From a virus, in IMG/VR virus record IMGVR_UViG_3300028388_003675, positions 1-34,559 of that record: DNA of 34,559 nucleotides; one strand, written 5' to 3'. Numbering within the stretch: the first letter of the stretch is position 1; each line of letters starts with the position of its first letter. Shown here in pieces: positions 23,413-30,927 of this stretch. The notes below the pieces were generated by a model, which did no database searches, was not told the origin of the DNA, and worked only from the letters and a program-made list of their open reading frames with translations. The position numbers were made by a program, and so were the translations under genes.

Positions 23413-23766
23413 TCAGTCTTCTATGTTTAATTTCATAGTTTTCATCATCCATATGGGTTTTTTCTCTGATAGAATACCTTCAATCCATTCTTTTGCGGTT
23501 GGGACGTGGTTGTTACAATCTTCTCTGACGTGTTGTTCACCGATGTAACGAGTATAAACGGTTTTCCCGTCACTATTCTCAAAGGACATACCAAACACTT
23601 CCTCACACTCAAAGATACCTTCAGAGTGGTGTCTGAACATCCTGTGATAGATATGGGCGTACCAACCTTTGGTTTCATCGAACCATTGGTGGATGTGGAT
23701 GTAATCATCAGGTTTCCCACCGAACTTGTTTGCGGATGATATTGAATGTTGCCAAGGGTGTGCCAT
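23413..23766 (-). CDS. DUF6915-like protein
   Basis: The 117-residue protein reads MAHPWQHSISSANKFGGKP at the start, then IHQWFDETKGW, then RHHSEGIFECEEVFG and YIGEQHVRED. I recognise this as the DUF6915 pattern, found in phages and bacteria and of unknown role. The many His residues (HIH, HRMFRHH, EQH) in conserved places suggest a metal site. It diverges from the 23796 unit over 29 bases that contain the motif at 23782. Confidence 0.78.
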   Translation of the reverse strand: MAHPWQHSISSANKFGGKPDDYIHIHQWFDETKGWYAHIYHRMFRHHSEGIFECEEVFGMSFENSDGKTVYTRYIGEQHVREDCNNHVPTAKEWIEGILSEKKPIWMMKTMKLNIED

Positions 23767-23781
23767 TATAAATTGAGTTTA

Positions 23782-23794
23782 TATTTATAAAGTA
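23782..23794 (+). promoter_or_regulatory. Phage-type promoter motif TATTTATAAAGTA
   Basis: The motif ends one base before the ATG at 23796 and is the only promoter-like element found ahead of the signalling and cell-surface block that runs to 29486. TATAAATATAAA on the other strand may serve the DUF6915 gene. Confidence 0.55.
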
Positions 23795-23795
23795 T

Positions 23796-23921
23796 ATGAA
23801 ATCAGAAGAAATTAAAGAATTGGAAGATATTTTCAGAACTGAAGAGTTCAAATCCTTACCTGTGATGCAAAGGTTATGGATAAGAATAAAAATTGCATTA
23901 ATACAAACAATTTCATTATGA
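23796..23921 (+). CDS. Small protein, 41 residues
   Basis: The frame reads MKSEEIKELEDIFRTEEF, followed by a basic-hydrophobic C terminus (RLWIRIKIALIQTISL) that may sit on the membrane. Its stop overlaps the start of the next membrane gene (ATGA), which supports it as the first cistron of the kinase unit. The function is unknown. Confidence 0.55.
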   Translation: MKSEEIKELEDIFRTEEFKSLPVMQRLWIRIKIALIQTISL

Positions 23922-24118
23922 AAGAATTATTAAACAGTATCACCGATACGAGAATGGTTTACCTTTTGATGTCTCTCGTTTTATTAACGGGTTATTTACT
24001 CGATAGTTGGGGTGTGGTTATTTTTGTGACATTCATGTTGAACGTTGGAGTATGGACAGGTTTTTGTCCATCAAAATGGTTCTTCGGTAAATGTGGTTTT
24101 AAGAAGGCTGACCTATAA
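23918..24118 (+). CDS. Small membrane protein, 66 residues (DUF2892-like)
   Basis: From the ATG at 23918 the protein has two membrane segments, about 13-26 (MVYLLMSLVLLTGY) and 31-46 (GVVIFVTFMLNVGVWT), followed by GFCPSKWFFGKCGFK. The short double-span layout ending in a Gly-Phe-Cys-Pro motif recalls the DUF2892 (YgaP-type) membrane domain. Two Cys (CPSKWFFGKC) could be redox-active. It overlaps the kinase start (TAATG), so it may be a membrane partner or sensor for that kinase; this is context only. Confidence 0.6.
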   Translation: MKELLNSITDTRMVYLLMSLVLLTGYLLDSWGVVIFVTFMLNVGVWTGFCPSKWFFGKCGFKKADL

Positions 24119-25017
24119 TGAGTGCATTGGATGGTATATCGTTAAACGCCAAAATATCTTTAGGTGTTGCTGGTGTGATTATGCTCACTTTCTTTGTGGT
24201 GCAGACATGTATTGTATTCGGTCTTTGTGAACCATCTTTAGAATTGGCTAAATTTGGTTGGGGGTGTGTTGTATTCTTTATGCCACCATTCTTCAAAGTC
24301 GTTCAGGAGTTTATTCAAAACAAACAGAAGATTAGGGACGACTTAAAAAAGAAGAACATTTACTTAGAACATGCTGCGAAGATTATCAGACACGATATGC
24401 ATTCAGGTATTAACACTTATTTACCGAGAGGTATAAAGTCCTTGAAAAGAAGGTTGGACGAGGACCAAATCAAAGAAATGAAGATAGGTTCACCATTGAA
24501 ACTTATTGAAGATGGTTTACATCATGCTCAGAAAGTATATTCAGGAGTGTATGAATTTACTAATTTGGTAAAGGTAAATGCTCAGATGGATAAAAAAGAA
24601 TGTAACATCAAAGATATATTAGAAGATTATCTGAGATTGACGGCCTATAAGAATCAGGTATTACTACACAGTAATCTACCTGCAGAATTGGAAGTTAATG
24701 AACCATTGTTTTGTACTGCGATAGACAACTTAGTTAGAAACGGTTTGAAATATAATGATTCACCAACGAAATGGGTAAAGATATACCATGATGGTAACTA
24801 TAATGATGGTGCGTTCATTGTTGTGGAAGATAACGGTAGAGGGATTACCAATGAAGAGTTCAAAGAGTTGTCAGAGCCATATGCCAGAAAAGAAGGTCAA
24901 AAAGAAACAGGGACAGGTTTGGGTCTTAATATTTGTGTTGAGATATTAAAAGAACATGGTTTCAATGTCTCTGCAGAAAAGACTGAAGAAGGTACAAAAA
25001 TTAAAATTGAAATATAA
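24118..25017 (+). CDS. Membrane-bound sensor histidine kinase
   Basis: The 299-residue protein has two membrane helices (about 14-35 and 46-65), a short coiled linker, then a HisKA dimerisation helix with the H-box IIRHDMHSGI (phosphoacceptor H92). The HATPase domain has the N-box DNLVRN (N204, N208), the G1 box EDNGRG (D238) and the G2 box GTGLGL (265-270). All catalytic motifs are present, so it should autophosphorylate with ATP. There is no large periplasmic domain (only about 10 residues between the helices), so it may sense membrane state or a partner such as the small Cys-containing protein just upstream. The response regulator follows after 8 bases. A complete two-component pair is rare in phage genomes. 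Confidence 0.93.
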   Translation: MSALDGISLNAKISLGVAGVIMLTFFVVQTCIVFGLCEPSLELAKFGWGCVVFFMPPFFKVVQEFIQNKQKIRDDLKKKNIYLEHAAKIIRHDMHSGINTYLPRGIKSLKRRLDEDQIKEMKIGSPLKLIEDGLHHAQKVYSGVYEFTNLVKVNAQMDKKECNIKDILEDYLRLTAYKNQVLLHSNLPAELEVNEPLFCTAIDNLVRNGLKYNDSPTKWVKIYHDGNYNDGAFIVVEDNGRGITNEEFKELSEPYARKEGQKETGTGLGLNICVEILKEHGFNVSAEKTEEGTKIKIEI

Positions 25018-25025
25018 AAAATATT

Positions 25026-25463
25026 ATGATTAATACATTAATGTTAATTGACGACGAGAACCTCTTCCATTTAGTATTTGAAGATGCGTGTTCTCTTTTA
25101 GATATTGCTTTGTCCATTGAGGCATTAGATAGTTCAGATGAAGCTGACCGTAAATTCAAGGGATGGTTTCCTGATGACCCTGCCCACGAACGTCCTGAAT
25201 GTGTGTTCGTTGATTTGAATATCATCGGTTCATCTTATGATGGTATTGAAATGATTCGTAAGATTAACTATGAATATGGTAACGGTTGTGTTGTAGGTAT
25301 CATATCCTCATCTCAGGACGAAGTTGAAATTGAGAAGGCTAAGAAGGTTGGTGCTCAGTTTTGGATTATTAAATCAGATGATATCGAACCAAGATTGGAA
25401 GAATTCAGAGAAGACTACGAAGGTTACGTTAATAAAACGGCACCGTTTAAGGTTTATAAATAA
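25026..25463 (+). CDS. Receiver-only response regulator
   Basis: The 145-residue protein is a single CheY-like receiver: acidic pocket D9 and D10 in LMLIDDEN, phosphoacceptor D63 in CVFVDLNI, switch Ser/Thr in GIISSSQ (near 95), and K116 in WIIKSDD. An insert (GWFPDDPAHERP, about 47-57) lengthens the loop before beta-3. There is no DNA-binding or enzymatic output domain; about 20 extra residues follow the receiver. It therefore probably acts by protein contact, like Spo0F or CheY, or as a phosphate sink. The partner could be a host protein or the coiled-coil membrane protein encoded next. Confidence 0.92.
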   Translation: MINTLMLIDDENLFHLVFEDACSLLDIALSIEALDSSDEADRKFKGWFPDDPAHERPECVFVDLNIIGSSYDGIEMIRKINYEYGNGCVVGIISSSQDEVEIEKAKKVGAQFWIIKSDDIEPRLEEFREDYEGYVNKTAPFKVYK

Positions 25464-25501
25464 TATTCTTTTGATATTTTTGGTTCTGTATACCTTATTA
25501 T

Positions 25502-26098
25502 ATGGAACTTACTAAAACAGACAGAGACCTACTATTAAAACTATCCAAGGAAAAGAAGATTTTCTTGGAGGGTAATATCGTTAAGGTCATCAAAGCGGCA
25601 GAAGGTGACAAGGAATTCAAAGATTACCTTGAGGAATGTCGTAAAAGAGATACTACTGCTCGTAGAAAAAGACTACAGGTTACCAAACAAGTTCAAGAGC
25701 AAAATAAGGAATTAGAAAGAGCCAACGATGAGAACGTCAAACTCATGGAGGAGTTGAAAGATTCGTTGGACGAAACATCCAAACTCAAAGATGCTGCCGA
25801 ACAGGCAAGAGAAGTTGCTGAACAGGCAAAAGATGAAGCTTTGGAGGATTTGGAGGTCATGCAAAAGAAGACTCAGTTTGAGTTAATATCAATCATTGTA
25901 AGATTGGCGTTAGCCGTCATTGTTGGTGTGGGTGTCACTACATCTGCATTGTATGCATTTGTGTTATATATGGGTTATGATTCAAAGATTATTGAGTCGA
26001 CATGGTCAAATTTATTTGGTATACTTTTAACAAACTCATTTAGTATCGTTGGCACGATTATGGGTGTTAAGTATGCAACTGAAAATAAAGACAAATAA
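25502..26098 (+). CDS. Coiled-coil protein with two C-terminal membrane helices
   Basis: The 198-residue protein has a helical N terminus (TKTDRDLLLKLSKEKKIFLEG), a long charged coiled coil (about 50-122, with heptads such as AAEQAREVAEQAKDEA), and two membrane segments near 127-156 and 168-187. Both ends face the cytoplasm by the simplest topology. No enzyme motif is visible. Its place after a receiver-only regulator makes it a possible effector or anchor, but it could also be an unrelated spanin- or exclusion-type protein. It is separated from the regulator by 38 bases. Confidence 0.7.
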   Translation: MELTKTDRDLLLKLSKEKKIFLEGNIVKVIKAAEGDKEFKDYLEECRKRDTTARRKRLQVTKQVQEQNKELERANDENVKLMEELKDSLDETSKLKDAAEQAREVAEQAKDEALEDLEVMQKKTQFELISIIVRLALAVIVGVGVTTSALYAFVLYMGYDSKIIESTWSNLFGILLTNSFSIVGTIMGVKYATENKDK

Positions 26099-26100
26099 AT

Positions 26101-26178
26101 ATGGATGACCAATTTGAAGACTTTGTAGACTTTTACGATGTAGATGTTTATTCTGAACCTACGTTCTCTGAAGACTAA
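26101..26178 (+). CDS. Putative 25-residue acidic peptide
   Basis: A very short frame, MDDQFEDFVDFYDVDVYSE followed by PTFSED, begins two bases after the coiled-coil gene's stop and ends 19 bases before the next gene. It is almost entirely acidic and aromatic. The spacing fits a cistron, but a frame of this size can arise by chance. Confidence 0.4.
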   Translation: MDDQFEDFVDFYDVDVYSEPTFSED

Positions 26179-26197
26179 TTATTATTAAAGACCGACT

Positions 26198-27028
26198 ATG
26201 AAAAAGTTAATACTATTAGTGGTATGTGTGTTTTTTACACACACCACTTTTGCGCAATCAGAAAGGGAGCAGAAGATTCAAAAGGTTGAGGAGAAACGTT
26301 CTAATACCAACTCTTTTACCAACCCTAATACCAATTCTAATACCAACTATAATAACGGATATCAGAATGGATATAACAATGGTTACAATGACGGTAGGTG
26401 GAACAATAGATGGAATACAACACCGTATTACTATAATCCTTATGACGTAGGTTATTATCCTTATTGGAATGTGAATAGAGGATGGGACAGGAGAAACTAC
26501 GTGATGACCACTGACTCTGAGTTACTTCAAAAGAATACTACAAAACCAATGAGAATATCATTTGGTGTATTGGTTGAAAGAGATAATTTTCAATATCAAA
26601 TGTCACCATATATTATTACAGGTGGTGAGACCTTTATGGTTATTCAATACCATACAACCTTACCTTTAATTTATCCATACTACGAAAATATTATGACGTG
26701 GGAAGTGGAAGATTGGGGTGATAAAACTGCAGGTAACGTTGAAACGAAGGGTGACTTCTCCATCGGTGCTGGTAGAACAATGGACCGATTCTCACCATTT
26801 ATGACTGTTGGAATCACATCGAGAAAAAGATACGATGCGTACTACGATGAGTTATATGTATTATCTTCAATAAATCAAAATGGTATCTACTTGATTAACG
26901 AACAAAAAATGTTTAATATGAGTATACGTGGTGGATTTTTATACCATTGGAATTATTTAGAACTCATAACTCAAGCCCGTTATGATGGAAGATTCGGAGT
27001 AGGTTTTGGTATGGGATTAAAACTATAG
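26198..27028 (+). CDS. Exported outer-membrane-type protein with Asn-rich linker
   Basis: The 276-residue protein has a signal peptide (KKLILLVVCVFFTHTTFA, cut before Q20), a coiled start of the mature part, then an Asn/Tyr/Gly-rich low-complexity region (about 36-95, with repeats such as NGYNNGYND). A beta-rich domain with alternating hydrophobic strands follows, ending GFGMGLKL. The final strand and Gly/Tyr pattern are typical of Bacteroidota outer-membrane proteins. It is probably sent to the periplasm and outer membrane by the host Sec and BAM systems. Next come the T9SS cargo gene, after 3 bases, and a lipoprotein gene. Exported proteins of this kind are unusual for a phage and may alter the host surface. 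Confidence 0.75.
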   Translation: MKKLILLVVCVFFTHTTFAQSEREQKIQKVEEKRSNTNSFTNPNTNSNTNYNNGYQNGYNNGYNDGRWNNRWNTTPYYYNPYDVGYYPYWNVNRGWDRRNYVMTTDSELLQKNTTKPMRISFGVLVERDNFQYQMSPYIITGGETFMVIQYHTTLPLIYPYYENIMTWEVEDWGDKTAGNVETKGDFSIGAGRTMDRFSPFMTVGITSRKRYDAYYDELYVLSSINQNGIYLINEQKMFNMSIRGGFLYHWNYLELITQARYDGRFGVGFGMGLKL

Positions 27029-27031
27029 ATT

Positions 27032-29086
27032 ATGAAAAAACTTTTTACCTTAATTGCCTTTATCTTTTCCCTAACGATGTTGGGGTCACACCTATCGGGT
27101 GGAGATATACAATACCGTTATATCGGTGATTCTACGAACGTTGCACGTCAATATGAGGTGTTACTCCGCATCTACCGAGATAACTCAGGAATACCAATGG
27201 GAAACACTCAGACGGTATATATTAATTCGTCTTGTTATTCTCAACAGAGTATGACGGTAACATTGTTACCAGGTTCAGGAGGTATTGCACCAACCTTATT
27301 TGATTGTGTGGTTCCATCCACAACAACAAAGACCTTAGAGATTTATGCGTATAAGGGTGTGGTTACGTTACCTGGTAACTGTAGTAATTTTAACTTCTCG
27401 TGGAATCAATGTTGTCGTCCAGGTGGTATAGATAACATTAATACTTCCAATGGTTTCGGTTCTGATGGTTTTTATTTCGATGCGTTATTGGATAATACTA
27501 ACGGTCAGAACTCATCACCTATCTTTATCTCAGAACCTGTAAGAGCCTTCTGTGTAAACAATCCGTTCAATTGGAAACAAACAGTATTGGAGACCGATGG
27601 TGATTCCATCATCTTCTCAATGATTAAATGTAGAGAGAATGCATATCCTGGTACGGATATTAACTTTGACGCAGGGTGGACGGCGTCACAACCAATTACT
27701 TCATCATATTTCAATCTAAATCCATCGACAGGACTTATAAGTTTCTTGCCGACAATGCAAGAGATTGATGTGGCGTCAGTGTTGGTGGAGGAATATAGAT
27801 ATGATTCTTTGTATGGTGTATGGAATAAGATTGGTTCGGCATCGAGAGATATGATGATTCAAATTGAAGCGAACTGTGCACCTGCGGTTATGGATGGTGT
27901 TGGATTGGACTTCGATGCGCCAGGTCATTACATCGATACTATCACAGGATTACCGACTGTGGATTATGAGTGTGGTGATACTGCTGTGACCATCTACTTA
28001 GACATCTTCTTAGATTGTTATTCTATCTCACCTGATGGTACAGATTTCAGAATGACATCACCAACGGGTCAGCCATGGGCAATTAAGAATGTGATTGGTA
28101 ACTGTAATCCAAATGGTGAAACAGATTCATTAACCATTGTATTGAACAGACCATTGGCGGTGAATGGAAAATATTATCTATACTCAAAGGTGGGTAATGA
28201 TGGTAATACCATTCTAAACAAATGTGGTATTGCGATGGATGAGTTTGATACTCTCGTTATCAATGTAGAAGATTGTGTTAATTTAGTAATGGAATTAGAA
28301 AACGTTACGGTTGTAAATGGTAATCATCCACAGGTTCAATGGTCCGTAGACACTACAACATTCTTCAAAGACCAATTTGAAAGATATGTAATTCTACGTG
28401 AAGATATGGGTTGGGGTTCAGTAGGTAACGTATTAAATCCTGATAAGTTATTCTATGATGATTACTCGGCGAATGATGTAAACGGTCAGAGTTACAACTA
28501 TAAAGTCTATATGGTTTACAACTCATTCAATATGGATACTACGAGAGATGTTCACTCTATACTGTTACAAACGAACGGTAAATGTGATACATTATGTTTC
28601 AATTGGAACAGTTATAATGGTTGGGACTCAGCGGTCTATGACATCTATGTTGACAACGGATTGAATTGGTTGAAACTAAATCCAACACCAATAGCAGATA
28701 CCGTTTACTGTGGTAATTTTGATACTTTACCTGTTGGGTTTAATATATTCAAAGTGGTAACAACAAACGGAATTGACACGTCAGAAAGTAATTACGCAAT
28801 CTGTAATCAACCTGAACCACCTGTGGTTACTGTTCCAAATGTAATCACACCAAACGATGATGGGTGGAACGATATCTTTATGATTGACTATCTAAATCAA
28901 TACGACATCAGAAAGTTGACAATCTTCAACAGATGGGGTACAATTGTATATCAGAGTGATGATTACCAAAACAATTGGGATGGTGGTAATGTTGCTGATG
29001 GTGTATACTTCTATGTGTTAGAACTATGGAAGGGTAATGTTGATACGTATTATTATGGAACTTTAACTGTAATGGATAATGATTAA
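27032..29086 (+). CDS. Secreted T9SS cargo protein with type B sorting domain
   Basis: The 684-residue protein has a signal peptide (KKLFTLIAFIFSLTMLGSH) and then beta-rich Ig-like repeats. The N-terminal domain (SGGDIQYRYIGDS, EVLLRIYRD) resembles the start of large Bacteroidota gliding- and adhesin-type surface proteins. Several Cys (CYSQQ, NQCCRPGG, DCYSIS) could form disulfides after export. The last 85 or so residues match the gliding-motility-associated C-terminal domain (T9SS type B): VPNVITPNDDGWNDIF, LTIFNRWGTIVYQ, NNWDGG and DGVYFYVLEL. The host type IX system should therefore move it through the outer membrane and leave it on the surface or outside. In a phage this suggests receptor masking, exclusion of other phages, adhesion or a change in gliding. 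The 3' end overlaps the lipoprotein gene by 8 bases. Confidence 0.88.
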   Translation: MKKLFTLIAFIFSLTMLGSHLSGGDIQYRYIGDSTNVARQYEVLLRIYRDNSGIPMGNTQTVYINSSCYSQQSMTVTLLPGSGGIAPTLFDCVVPSTTTKTLEIYAYKGVVTLPGNCSNFNFSWNQCCRPGGIDNINTSNGFGSDGFYFDALLDNTNGQNSSPIFISEPVRAFCVNNPFNWKQTVLETDGDSIIFSMIKCRENAYPGTDINFDAGWTASQPITSSYFNLNPSTGLISFLPTMQEIDVASVLVEEYRYDSLYGVWNKIGSASRDMMIQIEANCAPAVMDGVGLDFDAPGHYIDTITGLPTVDYECGDTAVTIYLDIFLDCYSISPDGTDFRMTSPTGQPWAIKNVIGNCNPNGETDSLTIVLNRPLAVNGKYYLYSKVGNDGNTILNKCGIAMDEFDTLVINVEDCVNLVMELENVTVVNGNHPQVQWSVDTTTFFKDQFERYVILREDMGWGSVGNVLNPDKLFYDDYSANDVNGQSYNYKVYMVYNSFNMDTTRDVHSILLQTNGKCDTLCFNWNSYNGWDSAVYDIYVDNGLNWLKLNPTPIADTVYCGNFDTLPVGFNIFKVVTTNGIDTSESNYAICNQPEPPVVTVPNVITPNDDGWNDIFMIDYLNQYDIRKLTIFNRWGTIVYQSDDYQNNWDGGNVADGVYFYVLELWKGNVDTYYYGTLTVMDND

Positions 29087-29486
29087 AAAAATTCAATCTT
29101 TTATTAAGAAATATTGGTGGTTAGCAGTAATATGGTATGGTATGAAGTTTACACTTCTAATCTTCACCATATTGTGGTTAACATCATGTGAGAATACTTA
29201 CAAACCCAATAAGAATTACCGTTATACGTTCAGTGGGATGTCTCACAGGGACAATCTCGGTAGAAAGATATATGGGTCCCACTATTTTATTTTGGACGAG
29301 AAGATAAAGGATATGGAATCCTTTAAGGAATGTTATGTGAATTACTTGCAATGGTCAGGGTTAGATGAAAAAGGTTTATATAAAAAGAACTTCTACGAGG
29401 ACCGTAAGAATGTTTATTTTACCTTAGAAGATGAGGTATGGGGACGAGTTACGGTCACAGATGCGGACCTATGTAATGTAAAATAA
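29079..29486 (+). CDS. Putative lipoprotein, 135 residues
   Basis: A basic N terminus and a hydrophobic stretch (about 13-35) lead to the lipobox LTSC with lipidation at C37. The long N-region before the hydrophobic core is atypical. The mature part is a small soluble domain with YTFSGMSHRDNLGRK and a beta-strand ending (VWGRVTVTDADLCNV). It would sit on the periplasmic face of a membrane. The gene overlaps the T9SS cargo gene, so both are probably made together. Small phage lipoproteins often block superinfection, which fits the setting but is not proven. Confidence 0.68.
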   Translation: MIKKIQSFIKKYWWLAVIWYGMKFTLLIFTILWLTSCENTYKPNKNYRYTFSGMSHRDNLGRKIYGSHYFILDEKIKDMESFKECYVNYLQWSGLDEKGLYKKNFYEDRKNVYFTLEDEVWGRVTVTDADLCNVK

Positions 29487-29522
29487 AATAATTTTAATCC
29501 TACCATTTTAGTATGTTTATAC

Positions 29523-29530
29523 TATATTTG
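29523..29530 (+). promoter_or_regulatory. Possible host-type -7 box TATATTTG
   Basis: The box fits TAnnTTTG, but no clear TTG element lies 17-23 bases upstream. RNA would start around 29536, exactly where the APS kinase ATG lies, so the message would be leaderless. It stands in the 43-base gap that begins the sulfur cassette. Confidence 0.42.
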
Positions 29531-29535
29531 TGATT

Positions 29536-29970
29536 ATGATTTATTGGTTCACTGGCCAACCTTCTCAAGGTAAGACGGTTTTGGCAAATCTACTACACAA
29601 AGAAATCCCCGAAGCATTTCGAATTGATGGGGATGACATCAGAGAGTTATTTACAAACAAAGACTATACGATAAATGGTCGTATTAAGAATGTATCAGCA
29701 GCACAGAATATTGCCCAATATCTTAATAATCAGGGACATGATGTGATTGTTTCATTGGTATCACCATATGTTGACCAAAGAGAAGATTTCAAAGAGATTA
29801 TGGGTGATGATATTGTAGAAATATATGTTCACTCATTAGTTAAGAGGGAAAGGTCACATTTCAATGCGATTGGATATGTGGCACCCAAAGATAATTTTAT
29901 CGATATTGATACGTCATTAGACACACCTGAACAATCATTAACAAAAATACTAAAAGAATTAAATGGATAA
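29536..29970 (+). CDS. cysC: Adenylylsulfate (APS) kinase
   Basis: From the ATG at 29536 the protein is 144 residues (a GTG at 29530 is also possible). It has the P-loop GQPSQGKT (7-14), DGDDIRELF (31-39) and SLVSPYVDQRE (73-83), the APS- and ATP-binding motifs of CysC; it is shorter than the roughly 200-residue bacterial enzyme. It would phosphorylate APS to PAPS, the sulfate donor for the sulfotransferase at 6137. A caution: in Campylobacter a CysC homologue instead phosphorylates a cytidine diphosphoramidate in capsule synthesis together with a cytidylyltransferase, and a nucleotidyltransferase gene is also present here. The HAD gene overlaps its stop. Confidence 0.83.
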   Translation: MIYWFTGQPSQGKTVLANLLHKEIPEAFRIDGDDIRELFTNKDYTINGRIKNVSAAQNIAQYLNNQGHDVIVSLVSPYVDQREDFKEIMGDDIVEIYVHSLVKRERSHFNAIGYVAPKDNFIDIDTSLDTPEQSLTKILKELNG

Positions 29971-30313
29971 GAAAGATACATATTTCGTAGATATCGATGG
30001 AACCATATTTGTTTACAGAAAGTTTGAAACATATAAATCCACCGAAGCAAAGGTAATCGAGAGTACAAAAGAATTACTCATCAAAGTATTTAATGAAGGT
30101 CATACAATCGTTTTAACGACCGCAAGACCTGAAGAGATGAGAGAACATACCGAACATGAATTGAGAGTTAATGAGATACCCTACAATCAACTTGTGATGG
30201 GTATAGGACGTGGGATTAGATATCTAATCAATGATATGGACCCAAATAAACTTGAAAACAGAGCAGTTGCAGTCAATTTATTAAGAGATGAGGGAATTAA
30301 AGGCCAAAGCTGA
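29963..30313 (+). CDS. Short HAD-superfamily phosphatase-like protein
   Basis: The 116-residue protein has FVDIDGTIFVY (D10 nucleophile, D12), a motif II-like LTTARPEEMREHTEH, and a late RGIRYLINDMDPN segment with the expected Asp. It is capless, as is the HAD protein at 15858, with which it shares the general layout. It overlaps the kinase by 8 bases and the nucleotidyltransferase by 26 bases, so it belongs to the same pathway. Removal of a phosphate from a nucleotide or sugar product is likely; one option is breakdown of adenosine 3',5'-bisphosphate left by sulfotransfer, but this is a guess. Confidence 0.78.
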   Translation: MDKKDTYFVDIDGTIFVYRKFETYKSTEAKVIESTKELLIKVFNEGHTIVLTTARPEEMREHTEHELRVNEIPYNQLVMGIGRGIRYLINDMDPNKLENRAVAVNLLRDEGIKGQS

Positions 30314-30689
30314 TAAGGAAAGTTCGAGCACCGAGACAAAGTATTCTATGTTCATAGGAAGGTGGCAACCTTTACACAAAGGACATTTATGGTTAATCAA
30401 TGAAAGATTAAAAGAAGGTAAAAATATTTGTTTAGCGATTAGAGATGTGGAGACTGATGATAAGAATCCATGGACGGCTAAGGAGATAGAGGAAATGATT
30501 CATGAAGGTGAATTGAAAGAATTAGTTGAAAAGGGAAAAGTTGTTACTACAATTATTCCTGATATTGAATCGATAAATTATGGTAGAGGTGTTGGTTACG
30601 ATGTGATTGAGCACATTCCACCAAAAGAAATAGGTGACATATCGGCAACATCAATAAGAGAACAAATGAGAAAAGATGGTAAGTTATAA
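30288..30689 (+). CDS. HIGH-type nucleotidyltransferase
   Basis: The 133-residue protein has FIGRWQPLHKGH (HxGH motif H30-H33) and ISATSIR (118-124), the two nucleotide-binding signatures of the cytidylyltransferase/NMN adenylyltransferase superfamily. It adds AMP or CMP to a phosphate- or sulfate-containing acceptor. It is far smaller than ATP sulfurylase, though of the same fold, so making APS is possible only in principle; NMN adenylylation or a CTP-dependent step are alternatives. The 20 residues before the core may be extra, with a second ATG at 30348. Its place between the HAD and DUF2061 genes ties it to the APS kinase. Confidence 0.82.
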   Translation: MRELKAKADKESSSTETKYSMFIGRWQPLHKGHLWLINERLKEGKNICLAIRDVETDDKNPWTAKEIEEMIHEGELKELVEKGKVVTTIIPDIESINYGRGVGYDVIEHIPPKEIGDISATSIREQMRKDGKL

Positions 30690-30900
30690 GCGACATTTAG
30701 CTAAAACAATATCGTGGAGAATTATTGGTACGATAGATACCATGATTCTTTCTGCGGTGGTTACAGGTTCATGGGAATTAGGATTAACTATCGGTGGAGT
30801 GGAAGTATTCACAAAGATGTTTTTATACTTCTTACACGAAAGGGTGTGGTATAAGTTCAGTGATTTTGGTGTGAAGGAGAAAAAGGGGCTTGGGGATTAA
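30676..30900 (+). CDS. DUF2061 membrane protein
   Basis: The 74-residue protein reads KRHLAKTISWRIIGTIDTM, then VTGSWELGLTIGGVEVFTKM and FLYFLHERVW. This is the DUF2061 pattern, with two membrane helices. In bacteria this domain is often found fused to, or beside, APS kinase and sulfate-activation genes, which supports a sulfur role for the cassette; its own function is unknown. It overlaps the nucleotidyltransferase gene by 14 bases and is the last gene of the unit. Confidence 0.88.
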   Translation: MVSYKRHLAKTISWRIIGTIDTMILSAVVTGSWELGLTIGGVEVFTKMFLYFLHERVWYKFSDFGVKEKKGLGD

Positions 30901-30927
30901 ATGCCGGCCACCATCAGAGAGATATTA

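Noticed and set aside
25475-25482. TATTTTTG as a host-type promoter before the coiled-coil gene
   Set aside because: No TTG element lies at a proper distance, and in AT-rich DNA such boxes occur by chance.
23796-29486. The signalling and surface block as host chromosome joined by assembly error
   Set aside because: The block has the same overlapping gene style, an upstream copy of the phage promoter motif, and phage genes on both sides. A chimera cannot be fully excluded without read data.
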